Origin: Chromohalobacter sp. 11-W
Lineage (GTDB): Bacteria; Pseudomonadota; Gammaproteobacteria; Pseudomonadales; Halomonadaceae
Direction of reading: 5' to 3'
DNA: 64,000 bases
Assembly: GCF_029889905.1 (NCBI RefSeq)
Contig: NZ_JARANZ010000011.1
Coordinates: forward strand, 62,001 to 126,000
A program made the translations under genes and the position numbers. This document shows positions 33,823-43,000 of this stretch, one piece after another. Positions within the stretch are counted from its first letter, which is position 1, and the number at the start of each line of letters is the position of its first letter. The notes beneath the pieces were generated by a model that had not been told where the DNA came from, made no database searches, and saw nothing but the letters and a program-made list of their open reading frames with translations.

Positions 33823-35877
33823 TTAGAACGCGACTTCCATACCAGCGTAGACGGTCCGTCCCGAGGCCGGCTCGAAATAGCGGTCGTTGTTGGCATTGAT
33901 GCGCACATTGGCGAAATGCTCGCGATCGAAGAGATTACGCATGCCTACGTAGCCCTTGAGCAAGGTATCGCCGCCCAGATGCCAGCCATCGCCGACGCGC
34001 AGATTGACCAGCCAATAGTCATCGACTTCCACATCGTTGGCGTCATCCGCCACCATATCGCCGATATACTGCGTCTCGAGCGTTGCGAAGCGCTCGTCGA
34101 GACCCTGCCAGGAGAGTTGGTTTATCCAAGTCTGCTCCGGCAAGCCGGGGATACGATTCCCCCCATAGTTACCATCCTGGGTGTCGTATTCGTCGAATTC
34201 GTAACTGGCCAGCGTCAAGGCACTATCGAGACGCCAGCTCGGCGTCATCTGCCAGCCCAGCGCCAGCTCGATACCATCGCGCGAGGAATCACCGGCATTG
34301 CGGTAGTAGGTGCGCTCATTAGGATCCCCTTCGATTTGATAGGGAACAAGCTCATCACGTGTTCGGATCGAGAACAGCGCCAAATCGTAATCTACGCCAT
34401 TATTAAAATTGCCCCGCAGCCCGATTTCGCGATTCCAAGCTTTCTGCGGCTCGACGGCCGGATTGAAACCGCCCACGCCGCTAGGGTTGGCGAATTCAGA
34501 GAACGTCGGCGTCTCAAACGACGTCCCGGTCGTCACGTAGACTTGATGCGTCGGCAGATACCGGTAGCTCAAACCCGCCGAACCACTCCACTCATGGTAG
34601 TTTTTCTGCCCACTATCATCACCGTTGTCCGGTGTTATGAAGTCATCATCAATATCCATCTTAACGCGGTCGTAGCGAGTCCCCAGCGATAGTGTCAACT
34701 TGTCGGTGAGATCCAGATCGCCCTGGGCGAAAATCCCCACAGAGGTCGCCTCCTGAGTCTCGTCGGCGGCTTCACCGCTGACTGTACCGTCGAACTCGAC
34801 GTCACGCCGCCAGCGATCGTCTTCTTGACGGGCCACATCGACACCGACCACATAGCGCAGCGGCAGCTCGCCGAGGGTCAGATCCTGGTGATACTCGGCG
34901 CTCCCACCGTAGTAATCACGCTTGTAGCCAAGAAGACTGTCGCCGGGATAGGGCAGTTGCTGCTCGAAGTCACGCTGCAGATAGAAGCCCTTGACGTACA
35001 GCTCGCCCGGCCCCGCAGAAAGATCCTCGTACTGCAGCCCCAGTACCTGCTGGTCGACGTTCTGGCCAGTGTCGTATTCCTCAGTGAAGTCACCAGCCTG
35101 GTCGCGATCTTCGTTGACCTGCTCGCGAGTCAGCCCGCCCGGGTCCTCGGAACGCGGGTTGTCCAGCAAGTTGACGATGGCCGTCAGTGCGCGGTCGTTG
35201 CCCAGCTCGCGACGTACCTTGGCGTTCAAGTGATACTTCTCGACCTGACTCTGATCGCGATACCCGTCGAAATTCAGCGCCGAGACGCTCACATGATGCG
35301 ACCAGGGGCCGTTCACGCCGCCATCGCTGAAGCGATATTTCTGGTACCCGTCGCTGCCGATCTCGGCCCCCAAGCGGGTCTTCTGGTCGTCACGGCCATC
35401 CGCCGTGGTCACGCTCAGCACGCCACCAGCCGCATTGCCGTAAAGCACCGACGACGGCCCGCGGATCACCTCGATTCGCTCGGCGCTGTCGAGATCGATG
35501 GCATCCAACTGCGCTTGCCCATCCGGCAGCGTGTAGGGAATCCCGTCGGTCATCACCGTGACCCCGCGCACACCGAACGGCGCCCGCGCGCCGAAGCCAC
35601 GAATCGCCAGGCGCTCGCCCTGGGCGAAGTTGTCACGATTTTGCAGAAATACGCCCGGTACGCGCACCAGCGACTCATCGAGACGCACGCGTTGTTGCCC
35701 TGCGGCGATGTCATCATGTTCGATCACGGACACCGCAGCGGGGGTGGTGTACAGCTCGCGATCGAGGCGTGGTGCCGTGACTTCCATCACCTCCGGGGAG
35801 GAGGATTGGGCGAAGGCAACGCTGGAAACGCTCAGGGCGCCCAGCAACAAGGAGGTATTGAGGTAACGATGCGTCAT
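33823..35877 (-). CDS. TonB-dependent outer-membrane receptor
   Basis: A 684-residue receptor. A signal peptide is cut after SVAFA (about residue 23). The plug domain (TTPAAVSVIEHDDIAAG, RLDESLVRVPGVFLQNRDN, IRGFGARAPFGVRGVTVMTDGIP, ERIEVIRGPSSVLYGNAAGGVLSV) is followed by a 22-strand-type barrel, and the protein ends in MEVAF with the terminal Phe. It imports an iron chelate or another large ligand with TonB energy. No siderophore enzyme, ABC importer or clear Fur box lies nearby, so the ligand is open. A TonB box near the mature N-terminus may be PEVMEVTA. Confidence 0.92.
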   Translation of the reverse strand: MTHRYLNTSLLLGALSVSSVAFAQSSSPEVMEVTAPRLDRELYTTPAAVSVIEHDDIAAGQQRVRLDESLVRVPGVFLQNRDNFAQGERLAIRGFGARAPFGVRGVTVMTDGIPYTLPDGQAQLDAIDLDSAERIEVIRGPSSVLYGNAAGGVLSVTTADGRDDQKTRLGAEIGSDGYQKYRFSDGGVNGPWSHHVSVSALNFDGYRDQSQVEKYHLNAKVRRELGNDRALTAIVNLLDNPRSEDPGGLTREQVNEDRDQAGDFTEEYDTGQNVDQQVLGLQYEDLSAGPGELYVKGFYLQRDFEQQLPYPGDSLLGYKRDYYGGSAEYHQDLTLGELPLRYVVGVDVARQEDDRWRRDVEFDGTVSGEAADETQEATSVGIFAQGDLDLTDKLTLSLGTRYDRVKMDIDDDFITPDNGDDSGQKNYHEWSGSAGLSYRYLPTHQVYVTTGTSFETPTFSEFANPSGVGGFNPAVEPQKAWNREIGLRGNFNNGVDYDLALFSIRTRDELVPYQIEGDPNERTYYRNAGDSSRDGIELALGWQMTPSWRLDSALTLASYEFDEYDTQDGNYGGNRIPGLPEQTWINQLSWQGLDERFATLETQYIGDMVADDANDVEVDDYWLVNLRVGDGWHLGGDTLLKGYVGMRNLFDREHFANVRINANNDRYFEPASGRTVYAGMEVAF

Positions 35878-36018
35878 GGAAATATCGACAGGTCGGGTCT
35901 GCCGGATGACGAGGCGTCGCCGGCGGACGGATTCATTAAGCGGGCAAGCATATTAGCATATCGCACGCATACCCGCCTTAAGTCTAATCGCCATTTCACA
36001 TGGTGCATGCCTGCGTCA

Positions 36019-37233
36019 TTAAAAGTACGTCGTCATCACGTCTGTCACCTCCAACGACTCGTCGACACACAACACGCGACGCCATTTGTCGAACGTCAGG
36101 CACGGGTGAGACGTCCCGAAGGCCATCACATCACCCACAGCGATATCGGCGTTCTCGGGTATCTCGAGAAACGTGTGCTGATCCATGATATGCGTCGTCC
36201 GCCAGCTACTGACGTCGACCCACTCCGAGCCCTCCGCTCCCCGCGGATAACGGCGTAGCGGCAGCGGCAAATCCGGCTCGTGACCGATATCGCGCTTGCC
36301 CAGCGCAATGATCGCCAGGCCCGGCTCGGGTAGCGACTGCACATAGGCGAAGACTTCCAGCGCCGGCCGCAGTTCGCCCTCGAGCGTGAGATCACGCGCC
36401 TTGATCGCTTCCATTGCCCCAGCGTAGAGCCTGTGATCATGCGCTACGTAGCAACCGGGTCGCAGCACCGGCGTGTAGTGCTCGCGCAGCTCCGCCCTGT
36501 CGAACGTCTCCGCGATCAGGTCGAACCACTTGGAGCCGGAAGCGGTGACGATCGGCGCCTCGCGTTGAAGAACGCCACTGGCCCGCAGCGTGCAGACGGT
36601 CTCGACCAATCGCTCGCCATAGGCACGCACGGCAACGACTTCATCGCCGCCAGCGATCATGCCCTCATAACCTTCGATGCCGACCAGCGACAGCGCTGGC
36701 TGATCGGCGATCTCTGCCACCAGCACATCGACCTGCTCGGTGTTGCGACATCCGCAGCGCCCGCCGTCGACGCCCAGCTCGATCAATACGTTTAGTGTCA
36801 GGTTCCTGTCAGCGAAGAACGCCCCCAAGTCGCGCACGTTATCAGCATCGTCCACCACGCAGTAGTACTCCATCCCTGCCTCGATGGCATCCGCTACCAG
36901 CGCCATATTGGGATGCCCAACCAGTTGATTAGCCATCAACACGCGCTCGATGCCGTGAGCATGCGCCGTCACCGTCTGTACCGCCGTCGCCAACGTGATT
37001 CCCCATGCCCCCGCCTCGATCTGTCGCTTGAACAACGCCGGGGCCATGGTGGTTTTCCCGTGCGGCGCCAACTTGGCGCCGTGCTCGTCGGCGAAGCGCT
37101 GCATCCACGCCAGGTTGTGGGTCAGCGGCGACTCGAAGACCACCGCCGCCGGCAGCGGCACATCTCGCAGCAGATGCGCCGGACGTGACAGCGGTATGCC
37201 TTTTTCCATTTCCCATTGCCCGGGTGCAGCCAT
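36019..37233 (-). CDS. PLP-dependent D-amino-acid deaminase (DSD/D-threonine aldolase-like)
   Basis: A 404-residue fold-type III PLP enzyme. The PLP lysine is Lys60 in KLAPHGKTTMAP, with an alanine-racemase-like barrel and a C-terminal DSD1-like domain whose metal-binding His and Cys lie in GTSHPCLTFDKW. The family covers D-serine dehydratase, D-threonine aldolase and broad amino-acid deaminases. The neighbouring D-aminoacylase and RidA genes favour a deaminase that releases reactive enamines from D-amino acids. It is divergent from the RpiR regulator across an AT-rich operator. Confidence 0.82.
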   Translation of the reverse strand: MAAPGQWEMEKGIPLSRPAHLLRDVPLPAAVVFESPLTHNLAWMQRFADEHGAKLAPHGKTTMAPALFKRQIEAGAWGITLATAVQTVTAHAHGIERVLMANQLVGHPNMALVADAIEAGMEYYCVVDDADNVRDLGAFFADRNLTLNVLIELGVDGGRCGCRNTEQVDVLVAEIADQPALSLVGIEGYEGMIAGGDEVVAVRAYGERLVETVCTLRASGVLQREAPIVTASGSKWFDLIAETFDRAELREHYTPVLRPGCYVAHDHRLYAGAMEAIKARDLTLEGELRPALEVFAYVQSLPEPGLAIIALGKRDIGHEPDLPLPLRRYPRGAEGSEWVDVSSWRTTHIMDQHTFLEIPENADIAVGDVMAFGTSHPCLTFDKWRRVLCVDESLEVTDVMTTYF

Positions 37234-37269
37234 CGTATTCTCCTCACATCGTTATACATCCTGGGTATT

Positions 37270-37300
37270 TACTAACACATTAAATAAAAATATGTTAGTA
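37270..37300. promoter_or_regulatory. Operator palindrome of the RpiR-type regulator
   Basis: TACTAACA and TGTTAGTA form 8-bp arms around a 15-base AT-only-like spacer in the divergent region between the deaminase and regulator genes. It is centred about 55 bp from each start codon. Confidence 0.6.
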
Positions 37301-37338
37301 GATAACAAAGCCTGTCAGTCATCGAATATGGATCGCTC

Positions 37339-38202
37339 GTGAGTCAAGAATTCGACATCCTGTCGCATATCACCGCCTGCTTACCGAGCCTGCGAGAATC
37401 AGAGAAAAAGGTCGCCACGCTGGTGCATGACGACATCGACTTCGTCACCGAGGCGAGCATCGGCGAGATCGCCAAGCGCGCCGAGGTGAGCGATGCCACG
37501 GTCACGCGTTTCGCGCGTGCGGTGGGTTGCCGCAATGTGCGCGATTTGAAAACACGCCTCACTCGTGCCCTGGCCGCTGGCCGCCGCTTCATTCAGGAAG
37601 CCAACGAAGAAGATGGCCTCGGCGTCATCTACGACACCGCCGCGCAAACACTCTCGCTCAACCGTGAACTGATGGAACAGGCTGACGTCGAGGGCGCGGT
37701 GGCAATGCTCGACGACGCTCGCCAGATCCTGGTGTTCGGCGCCGGCGGTGGATCGACCGTCATGGCGCAAGAGTTGCAATTCCGGCTGGTGCGGCTCGGT
37801 TACGCCATCAGCGCCTATCCGCAAGCGCTCTTGCCACGCATGGTCGCCTCGACCCTGGAGCCCGATGATGTCGTCGTAACGCTTTCAGTGACCGGCTACA
37901 CCCCTGAGATCGTCGAAGCGGCCGAGCTGGCACGCCAGTACGGCGCCCGCGTGCTCGCCATCACCGCCGTCGGTTCGCCACTCGCAGAGATCGCGAACAT
38001 TGCCCTGCCGTTGGCCGCTCGCGAGACCGATTACATCTATTTCCCGTCGTCGTCGCGCTACGCCATGATGGCCGCCATCGACATGCTGGCATTGGGCCTT
38101 GCACTGCGGCACCGCGACCGTACCCGCGACAAGCTGCGACGACTCAAGATCACCCTCGATGCTCACCGCGGCGGCGACAATCGCCAGCCGCTGGGGGATT
38201 GA
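37339..38202 (+). CDS. RpiR/MurR-family transcriptional regulator
   Basis: A 287-residue regulator. The N-terminal RpiR HTH domain occupies about residues 1-77 (TEASIGEIAKRAEVSDATVTRFARAVGCRNVRDLK). A SIS domain at about 120-260 (ILVFGAGGGSTVMAQELQFRLVRLGY) normally binds a phosphosugar-like ligand, though regulators of this type also control amino-acid loci. It starts with GTG at 37339. The following D-aminoacylase gene begins 23 bp after its stop, and the deaminase gene is divergent, so it probably controls the whole locus. Confidence 0.88.
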   Translation: MSQEFDILSHITACLPSLRESEKKVATLVHDDIDFVTEASIGEIAKRAEVSDATVTRFARAVGCRNVRDLKTRLTRALAAGRRFIQEANEEDGLGVIYDTAAQTLSLNRELMEQADVEGAVAMLDDARQILVFGAGGGSTVMAQELQFRLVRLGYAISAYPQALLPRMVASTLEPDDVVVTLSVTGYTPEIVEAAELARQYGARVLAITAVGSPLAEIANIALPLAARETDYIYFPSSSRYAMMAAIDMLALGLALRHRDRTRDKLRRLKITLDAHRGGDNRQPLGD

Positions 38203-38225
38203 GCCATGCAGATCCAGGAGCCGCC

Positions 38226-39725
38226 ATGCACGTCGATTTACTGATTCGCCACGCCACGATCATCGACGGCCGTGGGGGCGATGCCTTCACCGCCGATGTC
38301 GCCATTCGGGGCGAGCGGATCGTCGCCATCGGCACACTGATCGACACCAGCGCCAATGACATCATCGACGCCAAGGGCCTGACGCTTACCCCTGGCTTCA
38401 TCGACGTTCACACCCACGACGATACCAATGTCATCCGCACTCCGGAGATGCTTCCCAAGCTCTCCCAAGGCGTCACCACGGTGGTGGTCGGCAACTGCGG
38501 TATCAGTGCCAGCCCGGTCACGCTCACGGGCGACGTGCCCGATCCCATGAATCTGCTCGGCCGCGCGGAAGACTTCCGTTACCCCACCTTCGCCGCGTAC
38601 GCCCAGGCGGTCGATGCATCGACACCCAGCGTCAACGTGGCGGCCCTGATCGGACACACGAGTCTGCGCAGTCAGGTGATGGAGCGCTTCGACCGTCCCG
38701 CCAGCGAGTGCGAAATCGTCGCCATGTGCGAGCAGTTGGAGACGGCCCTGGCCGAGGGCGCAGTGGGTATGAGCTCGGGCCTAGCCTATCGCAACGCCTT
38801 TCATGCGCCGACCGCAGAGATGAACACATTGGTCGAAGCAGTCGGCCGCGCTGGCGGCGTCTATACCACGCATCTGCGCGACGAATTCGCCGGGCTCCCT
38901 GAGGCGATGGACGAAGCCGTCGCTACCGCCCGGCACGGTCAGGCGCCCTTAGTGATCTCGCACCTCAAGTGCGCAGGCGCCGGTAATTGGGGCAACGCGC
39001 CCAAAGCGCTGGCAAAGCTCGATGACGCTGCGCGCACCCATGGCGTTCACTGCGACTGCTACCCCTATACCGCCGGCTCCTCGACCTTGGATCTCGGCCA
39101 AGTCACCGACGAGATCGACATCTTCATCACCTGGTCCGATCCGCATCCGGAGATGGCCCGTCAGCCCCTCGGTGACATCGCCAAGCAGTGGGGGCTGTCG
39201 CTGATGGAAGCCGCTGAACGCCTGCAGCCAGCCGGTGCGGTCTACCACAACATGAGCGAGGCGGACATGCAGCAAGTGCTGTCGCATCCGCTCTCGATGG
39301 TCGGCTCCGACGGCCTACCCAACGATCCGCATCCGCATCCGCGGTTGTGGGGCACCTTCCCGCGCGTACTCGCCCATTACAGCCGCGACCTGAAGCTGCT
39401 GTCGCTGACCGAAGCCGTGCGCAAGATGACCGAGCTCTCGGCCACCAACTTCGGCCTCACGGACCGCGGAGTCATACGTGTCGGCGCCTTCGCCGACCTG
39501 GTGTTACTCGATCTTGAGGCGCTCGAAGACACCGCCACCTACAGCACCCCGATGTCGCTCGCCAAAGGCATCGAGCTGGTCACCGTCAACGGCTGCATCA
39601 GCTATCGCCACGGAAAAGCGAGCGGCGAACGTGCCGGAAGGCTGCTACGTCGCGACGTTCGGCTTTCGCCAGCCGCGGTTTCCGCGGGCATTCCCGACGG
39701 GCGCGATAGCGCCACGTTCCACTAA
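38226..39725 (+). CDS. D-aminoacylase (N-acyl-D-amino-acid deacylase)
   Basis: A 499-residue amidohydrolase that frees D-amino acids from N-acyl derivatives. The metal motif DVHTHDDTN lies near residue 60, a GNCGIS segment near 90, THLRDE near 218, and the family motif GSDGLPNDPHPHPRLWGTFPRVL near 360, where the Asp is catalytic. AGGAG lies 6 bases before the ATG at 38226; the earlier in-frame ATG at 38199 overlaps the regulator gene and has no SD. Its product would feed the PLP deaminase. Confidence 0.92.
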   Translation: MHVDLLIRHATIIDGRGGDAFTADVAIRGERIVAIGTLIDTSANDIIDAKGLTLTPGFIDVHTHDDTNVIRTPEMLPKLSQGVTTVVVGNCGISASPVTLTGDVPDPMNLLGRAEDFRYPTFAAYAQAVDASTPSVNVAALIGHTSLRSQVMERFDRPASECEIVAMCEQLETALAEGAVGMSSGLAYRNAFHAPTAEMNTLVEAVGRAGGVYTTHLRDEFAGLPEAMDEAVATARHGQAPLVISHLKCAGAGNWGNAPKALAKLDDAARTHGVHCDCYPYTAGSSTLDLGQVTDEIDIFITWSDPHPEMARQPLGDIAKQWGLSLMEAAERLQPAGAVYHNMSEADMQQVLSHPLSMVGSDGLPNDPHPHPRLWGTFPRVLAHYSRDLKLLSLTEAVRKMTELSATNFGLTDRGVIRVGAFADLVLLDLEALEDTATYSTPMSLAKGIELVTVNGCISYRHGKASGERAGRLLRRDVRLSPAAVSAGIPDGRDSATFH

Positions 39726-39753
39726 ACATTTCAGCCGTACAGGAGAATAGAAC

Positions 39754-40146
39754 ATGAGTATCCAGCGTTATGGCGTCGAAGGCGGCGTCGGCACCGGCGG
39801 TCAGAAGCTGCCCTTCGCACGCGCCACCGAAGCGGGCGGTTGGCTGTTCGTCTCGGGACAGACACCGATGACCGATGGCGAAGTCGTCGAAGGCAGCATC
39901 GTCGAACAGTCCCGGCTGGCCTTCGCCAACTGCCTGAAGATCATGGAGGAAGCTGGCTATGGCGTAGAGCACGTCGTGCATGTCACCGCCGTGCTGACCG
40001 ACTCACGCTACTTCAGCTCATTCAACAAGGTCTTCAAGGAAGTGTTCGGCGAGCACCCCCCGGCGCGCATCTGCAGCGTTCAGGACTTGGTGGTCGACTG
40101 CAAGGTAGAGGTCGACGTTAAGTGCTATCGGGCGGACAAGGCCTGA
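39754..40146 (+). CDS. RidA/YjgF family protein
   Basis: A 130-residue protein with the RidA pattern SGQTPMTDGEVVEGSIVEQSRLAFANCLKIMEEAG and the C-terminal HPPARICSVQDLVVDCKVEVDVKCY, where the arginine would bind the imine carboxylate. RidA proteins hydrolyse reactive enamine/imine intermediates made by PLP dehydratases and deaminases, which suits a gene next to a PLP deaminase. AGGAG lies 8 bases upstream. It follows the D-aminoacylase by 28 bp. Confidence 0.9.
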   Translation: MSIQRYGVEGGVGTGGQKLPFARATEAGGWLFVSGQTPMTDGEVVEGSIVEQSRLAFANCLKIMEEAGYGVEHVVHVTAVLTDSRYFSSFNKVFKEVFGEHPPARICSVQDLVVDCKVEVDVKCYRADKA

Positions 40147-40205
40147 GCGATCCCTGGGCGGACGCATAGCATCGTTTGGAGAAGAGAACTGGCAAGAAAG
40201 ATGGC

Positions 40206-40225
40206 CGCGCCCCGGCAAGGGCGCG
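40206..40225 (+). other. Intercistronic hairpin 1
   Basis: A 7-bp stem CGCGCCC/GGGCGCG has the loop CGGCAA. It is one of two similar hairpins in the RidA-transporter gap; see the hairpin at 40266. Confidence 0.6.
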
Positions 40226-40265
40226 ACCGCAGTGAAAAAACCATTGGCTATGAATTCCACACTGC

Positions 40266-40287
40266 CCCGGCCGCGGCAACGGCCGGG
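40266..40287 (+). other. Intercistronic hairpin 2
   Basis: An 8-bp stem CCCGGCCG/CGGCCGGG with the same loop CGGCAA lies 23 bp before the transporter ATG. It may protect the downstream message or attenuate it. Confidence 0.6.
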
Positions 40288-40309
40288 ACAACAATTATAA
40301 GAGGTTATT

Positions 40310-41800
40310 ATGAACAGTCACGTTTTCCTCGGGGCCTTCATCGCCTACGTGGTGGTCATGATCGCGTTCGGCTGGTGGGTCTCCCGCCATAGCCGCAGCA
40401 ACGGCGACGATTTCCTTCTCGGTGGTCGCAGCGTTCCGATCTTCCTGACCATCGGCACGACAGTGGCAACCATGGTCGGTACCGGCTCCAGCATGGGCGC
40501 CGTCGGTTTCGGCTACGCCAACGGCTGGGCCGGCGCCCTCTACGGCATCGGCGGCTCTATCGGCGTTCTGCTGCTGGCGTTCTGCTTCGCGCCGGTGCGC
40601 CGCTTCCGCTTCATGACCATGAGCGAGGAGCTTTCCTACTACGTTGGTGCCAACCGCTGGGTGCGTAATATCGTCGCCGTGCTGATCTACATTGCCTGCA
40701 TCGGGTGGCTGGGCGCACACATTCTCGGCGGCGGGCTCTATTTATCGTGGATGGCGGGGATCGACCTGACCACCGCGCGCATCCTGGTGGCGCTGGGTTT
40801 TGGCATCTATTGCGTGATCGGTGGCTACATGGCGGTGATCTGGACCGATACCGTGCAGGCCGTCGTGCTGTTCGTCGGCTTTATCGTGATGGCGATCATT
40901 GCGCTGTTCGAGGTTGGCGGCTTTTCAGGCCTGGGCGCCAACATGGACGTCGCCACCACCAGTTTCCTGGGTATCGACAAGATCGGCGTGGTGCCAGCTT
41001 TGTCGCTGGCGGCGGTCATCGCCGTCGGTGTGCTGGCGACCCCCTCTTACCGCCAGCGCATATATTCCGGCAACTCCGTCCACTCCGTGCGTAAGTCATT
41101 CGTGATCACCGGCATTCTTTATATGATCTTCTCGATCATCCCGGCGATCATCGGCATGGCCACCCACGCGCTCAATCCTGACCTCGACAACAGTAACTTC
41201 GCCTTTCCGTTTCTCGCGACCGAGATTCTCCCGCTGTGGCTGGGTTTGTTGCTGCTCGTCGCAGGCCTCTCGGCGACCATGTCTAGCGCTAGCTCAGACG
41301 CCATCGCCGGTGTATCGATCCTTTTGCGTGACGTCTACGTGCTATTCACCGGGCACACACCTTCGGCGCACAAGGTCGTCAAACTCTCACGTCTCGCCCT
41401 AGTCGCCACCATCGGCCTGGCGCTATTGTTCGCATTGACCTCCGACAACGTCATCGACTATATCACCAGCATGATCGCCACGGTCATGGCCGGGATGTTC
41501 GTGTGTGGCGTGCTGGGACGCTTCTGGCCACGCTACAACTGGCAGGGCGCCGTCGCCACGCTCATCGCCGCCTCCGCTACCTCGCTCGCCATCATCGGCG
41601 TCGATAGCTGGAGCGCCTTCTGGGGCAATCCGAGCATCCCCGCCGTGCTGGTCGCGCTCCTCGTGGGCGTCGTGGTCAGCCTGATCACGCCCGCCTCTCA
41701 GGTGACGCCGGAGCAGGCACTCAAGATCATCGACGACGAACGTGAGCGCATGGAAATGACCGAGGACCCAACCGAGGCCATCAACCATAAGGCAACATAA
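40310..41800 (+). CDS. Sodium:solute symporter (SSS family)
   Basis: A 496-residue inner-membrane carrier with about 13 hydrophobic helices. SSS features include DDFLLGGRSVPIFLTIGTTVATMVGTGSSMGAVGFGY near residues 28-68 and LLVAGLSATMSSASSDAIAGVSILLRDVY near 315-345, the latter containing Na+-ligand serines. GAGG lies 6-7 bases upstream. Its place at the end of the D-aminoacylase-RidA run suggests uptake of D-amino acids, N-acyl-D-amino acids or a related compound. The operon has two hairpins just before it. Confidence 0.88.
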   Translation: MNSHVFLGAFIAYVVVMIAFGWWVSRHSRSNGDDFLLGGRSVPIFLTIGTTVATMVGTGSSMGAVGFGYANGWAGALYGIGGSIGVLLLAFCFAPVRRFRFMTMSEELSYYVGANRWVRNIVAVLIYIACIGWLGAHILGGGLYLSWMAGIDLTTARILVALGFGIYCVIGGYMAVIWTDTVQAVVLFVGFIVMAIIALFEVGGFSGLGANMDVATTSFLGIDKIGVVPALSLAAVIAVGVLATPSYRQRIYSGNSVHSVRKSFVITGILYMIFSIIPAIIGMATHALNPDLDNSNFAFPFLATEILPLWLGLLLLVAGLSATMSSASSDAIAGVSILLRDVYVLFTGHTPSAHKVVKLSRLALVATIGLALLFALTSDNVIDYITSMIATVMAGMFVCGVLGRFWPRYNWQGAVATLIAASATSLAIIGVDSWSAFWGNPSIPAVLVALLVGVVVSLITPASQVTPEQALKIIDDERERMEMTEDPTEAINHKAT

Positions 41801-41954
41801 GCGCTTTACCGCACCCTAGCCGCCCCGCCTCAAAGGGGCAGCATCCTGACGCAGATGCATCACCATGCGGCATTGCGTAAAATATGCCTCCCTTGGCACT
41901 CGCCAACGATTCACCCGGTCCGTCCTTTACGGGGACGATTACCAGGAGACAGAC

Positions 41955-42917
41955 ATGACCCAACCGCACGACGCGCCGGCCATCGTGGTCGCGGCGCTTT
42001 ATCAGTTCGTCACGCTCGATGACTACGAGGCCCTGCGCGAGCCGTTGCTCGAGACGATGCGCGCCCACGACGTGAAGGGCACGCTGCTGCTCGCTCAAGA
42101 AGGCATCAACGGGACTGTCTCCGGCACCCGCGAGAGCATCGATGCGCTGCTTGCCTGGCTGCGCGCCGACCCGCGCCTGGCCGCGGTCGACCACAAGGAA
42201 TCCTACTGCGACGCGCATCCGTTCTACCGCACCAAGGTCAAGCTCAAGCGCGAGATCGTGACAATGGGCGTGGAGGGCGTCGCACCTGACCAGCAAGCCG
42301 GTACCTATGTCGAGCCCGAGGACTGGAACGATGTCATCGCCGATCCGGAAGTGCTGGTCATCGACACGCGCAACGATTACGAAGTGGAAATCGGCTCGTT
42401 CGAGGGCGCCATCGACCCACAGACCAAGACGTTCCGCGAGTTTCCGGATTACGTCAAAGCGCATTACGACCCTGCCAAGCACAAGAAGGTGGCGATGTTC
42501 TGCACCGGCGGCATCCGCTGCGAGAAGGCCTCAAGCTTCATGCTCAATGAAGGCTTCGAAGAGGTGTATCACCTCAAAGGCGGCATTCTGAGCTATCTGG
42601 AAAAGGTCCCCGAGGAACAGTCACGTTGGCAGGGCGAATGCTTCGTGTTCGATAACCGCGTGACCGTGCGCCACGACCTCGCCGAGGGCGAGTTCGAACA
42701 GTGCCACGCCTGCCGCCGGCCGATCTCCGAAGCCGACATGGCCTCCGCGAAATACGAGCCCGGCGTGAGCTGCCCACATTGCTGGGACAGCTTGCCAGAG
42801 AAGACCCGCAACAGCGCTCGCGAGCGCCAGCGTCAGATCGAGCTCGCCAAGCGACGCGGCGAGCCACATCCGCTGGGGCGCGACCCGCGCCGTGACAAGG
42901 CGAGTCACGAAGCTTAA
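41955..42917 (+). CDS. trhO: tRNA uridine(34) hydroxylase (rhodanese-like)
   Basis: A 320-residue YceA/TrhO protein. An N-terminal ferredoxin-like part ([20 protein letters not shown]) is followed by a rhodanese domain with catalytic Cys183 in [15 protein letters not shown]-terminal CHAC...CPHC set of cysteines may bind zinc. Members form 5-hydroxyuridine at position 34 of tRNA using O2. AGGAG lies 8 bases before the ATG at 41955; the longer frame from 41865 lacks support. Confidence 0.93.
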   Translation: MTQPHDAPAIVVAALYQFVTLDDYEALREPLLETMRAHDVKGTLLLAQEGINGTVSGTRESIDALLAWLRADPRLAAVDHKESYCDAHPFYRTKVKLKREIVTMGVEGVAPDQQAGTYVEPEDWNDVIADPEVLVIDTRNDYEVEIGSFEGAIDPQTKTFREFPDYVKAHYDPAKHKKVAMFCTGGIRCEKASSFMLNEGFEEVYHLKGGILSYLEKVPEEQSRWQGECFVFDNRVTVRHDLAEGEFEQCHACRRPISEADMASAKYEPGVSCPHCWDSLPEKTRNSARERQRQIELAKRRGEPHPLGRDPRRDKASHEA

Positions 42918-42940
42918 GCCCATCCCACCGCGAAGACACG

Positions 42941-42966
42941 CGAGCCGACGCCCAGCCGTCGGCTCG
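42941..42966. terminator. Bidirectional hairpin between trhO and chrA
   Basis: A perfect 10-bp stem CGAGCCGACG/CGTCGGCTCG with a 6-base loop lies between the two convergent genes. No U-tract is present. Confidence 0.6.
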
Positions 42967-43000
42967 AATCGGCGCTTATCCCCACGCCCGCGCGCACTTA

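Noticed and set aside
35878-36018. Possible cobalamin riboswitch or Fur box before the TonB receptor gene
   Set aside because: The 140-bp leader is GC-rich and contains a GACC-like stretch, but the conserved riboswitch cores and a GATAATGATAATC-like Fur site are absent.
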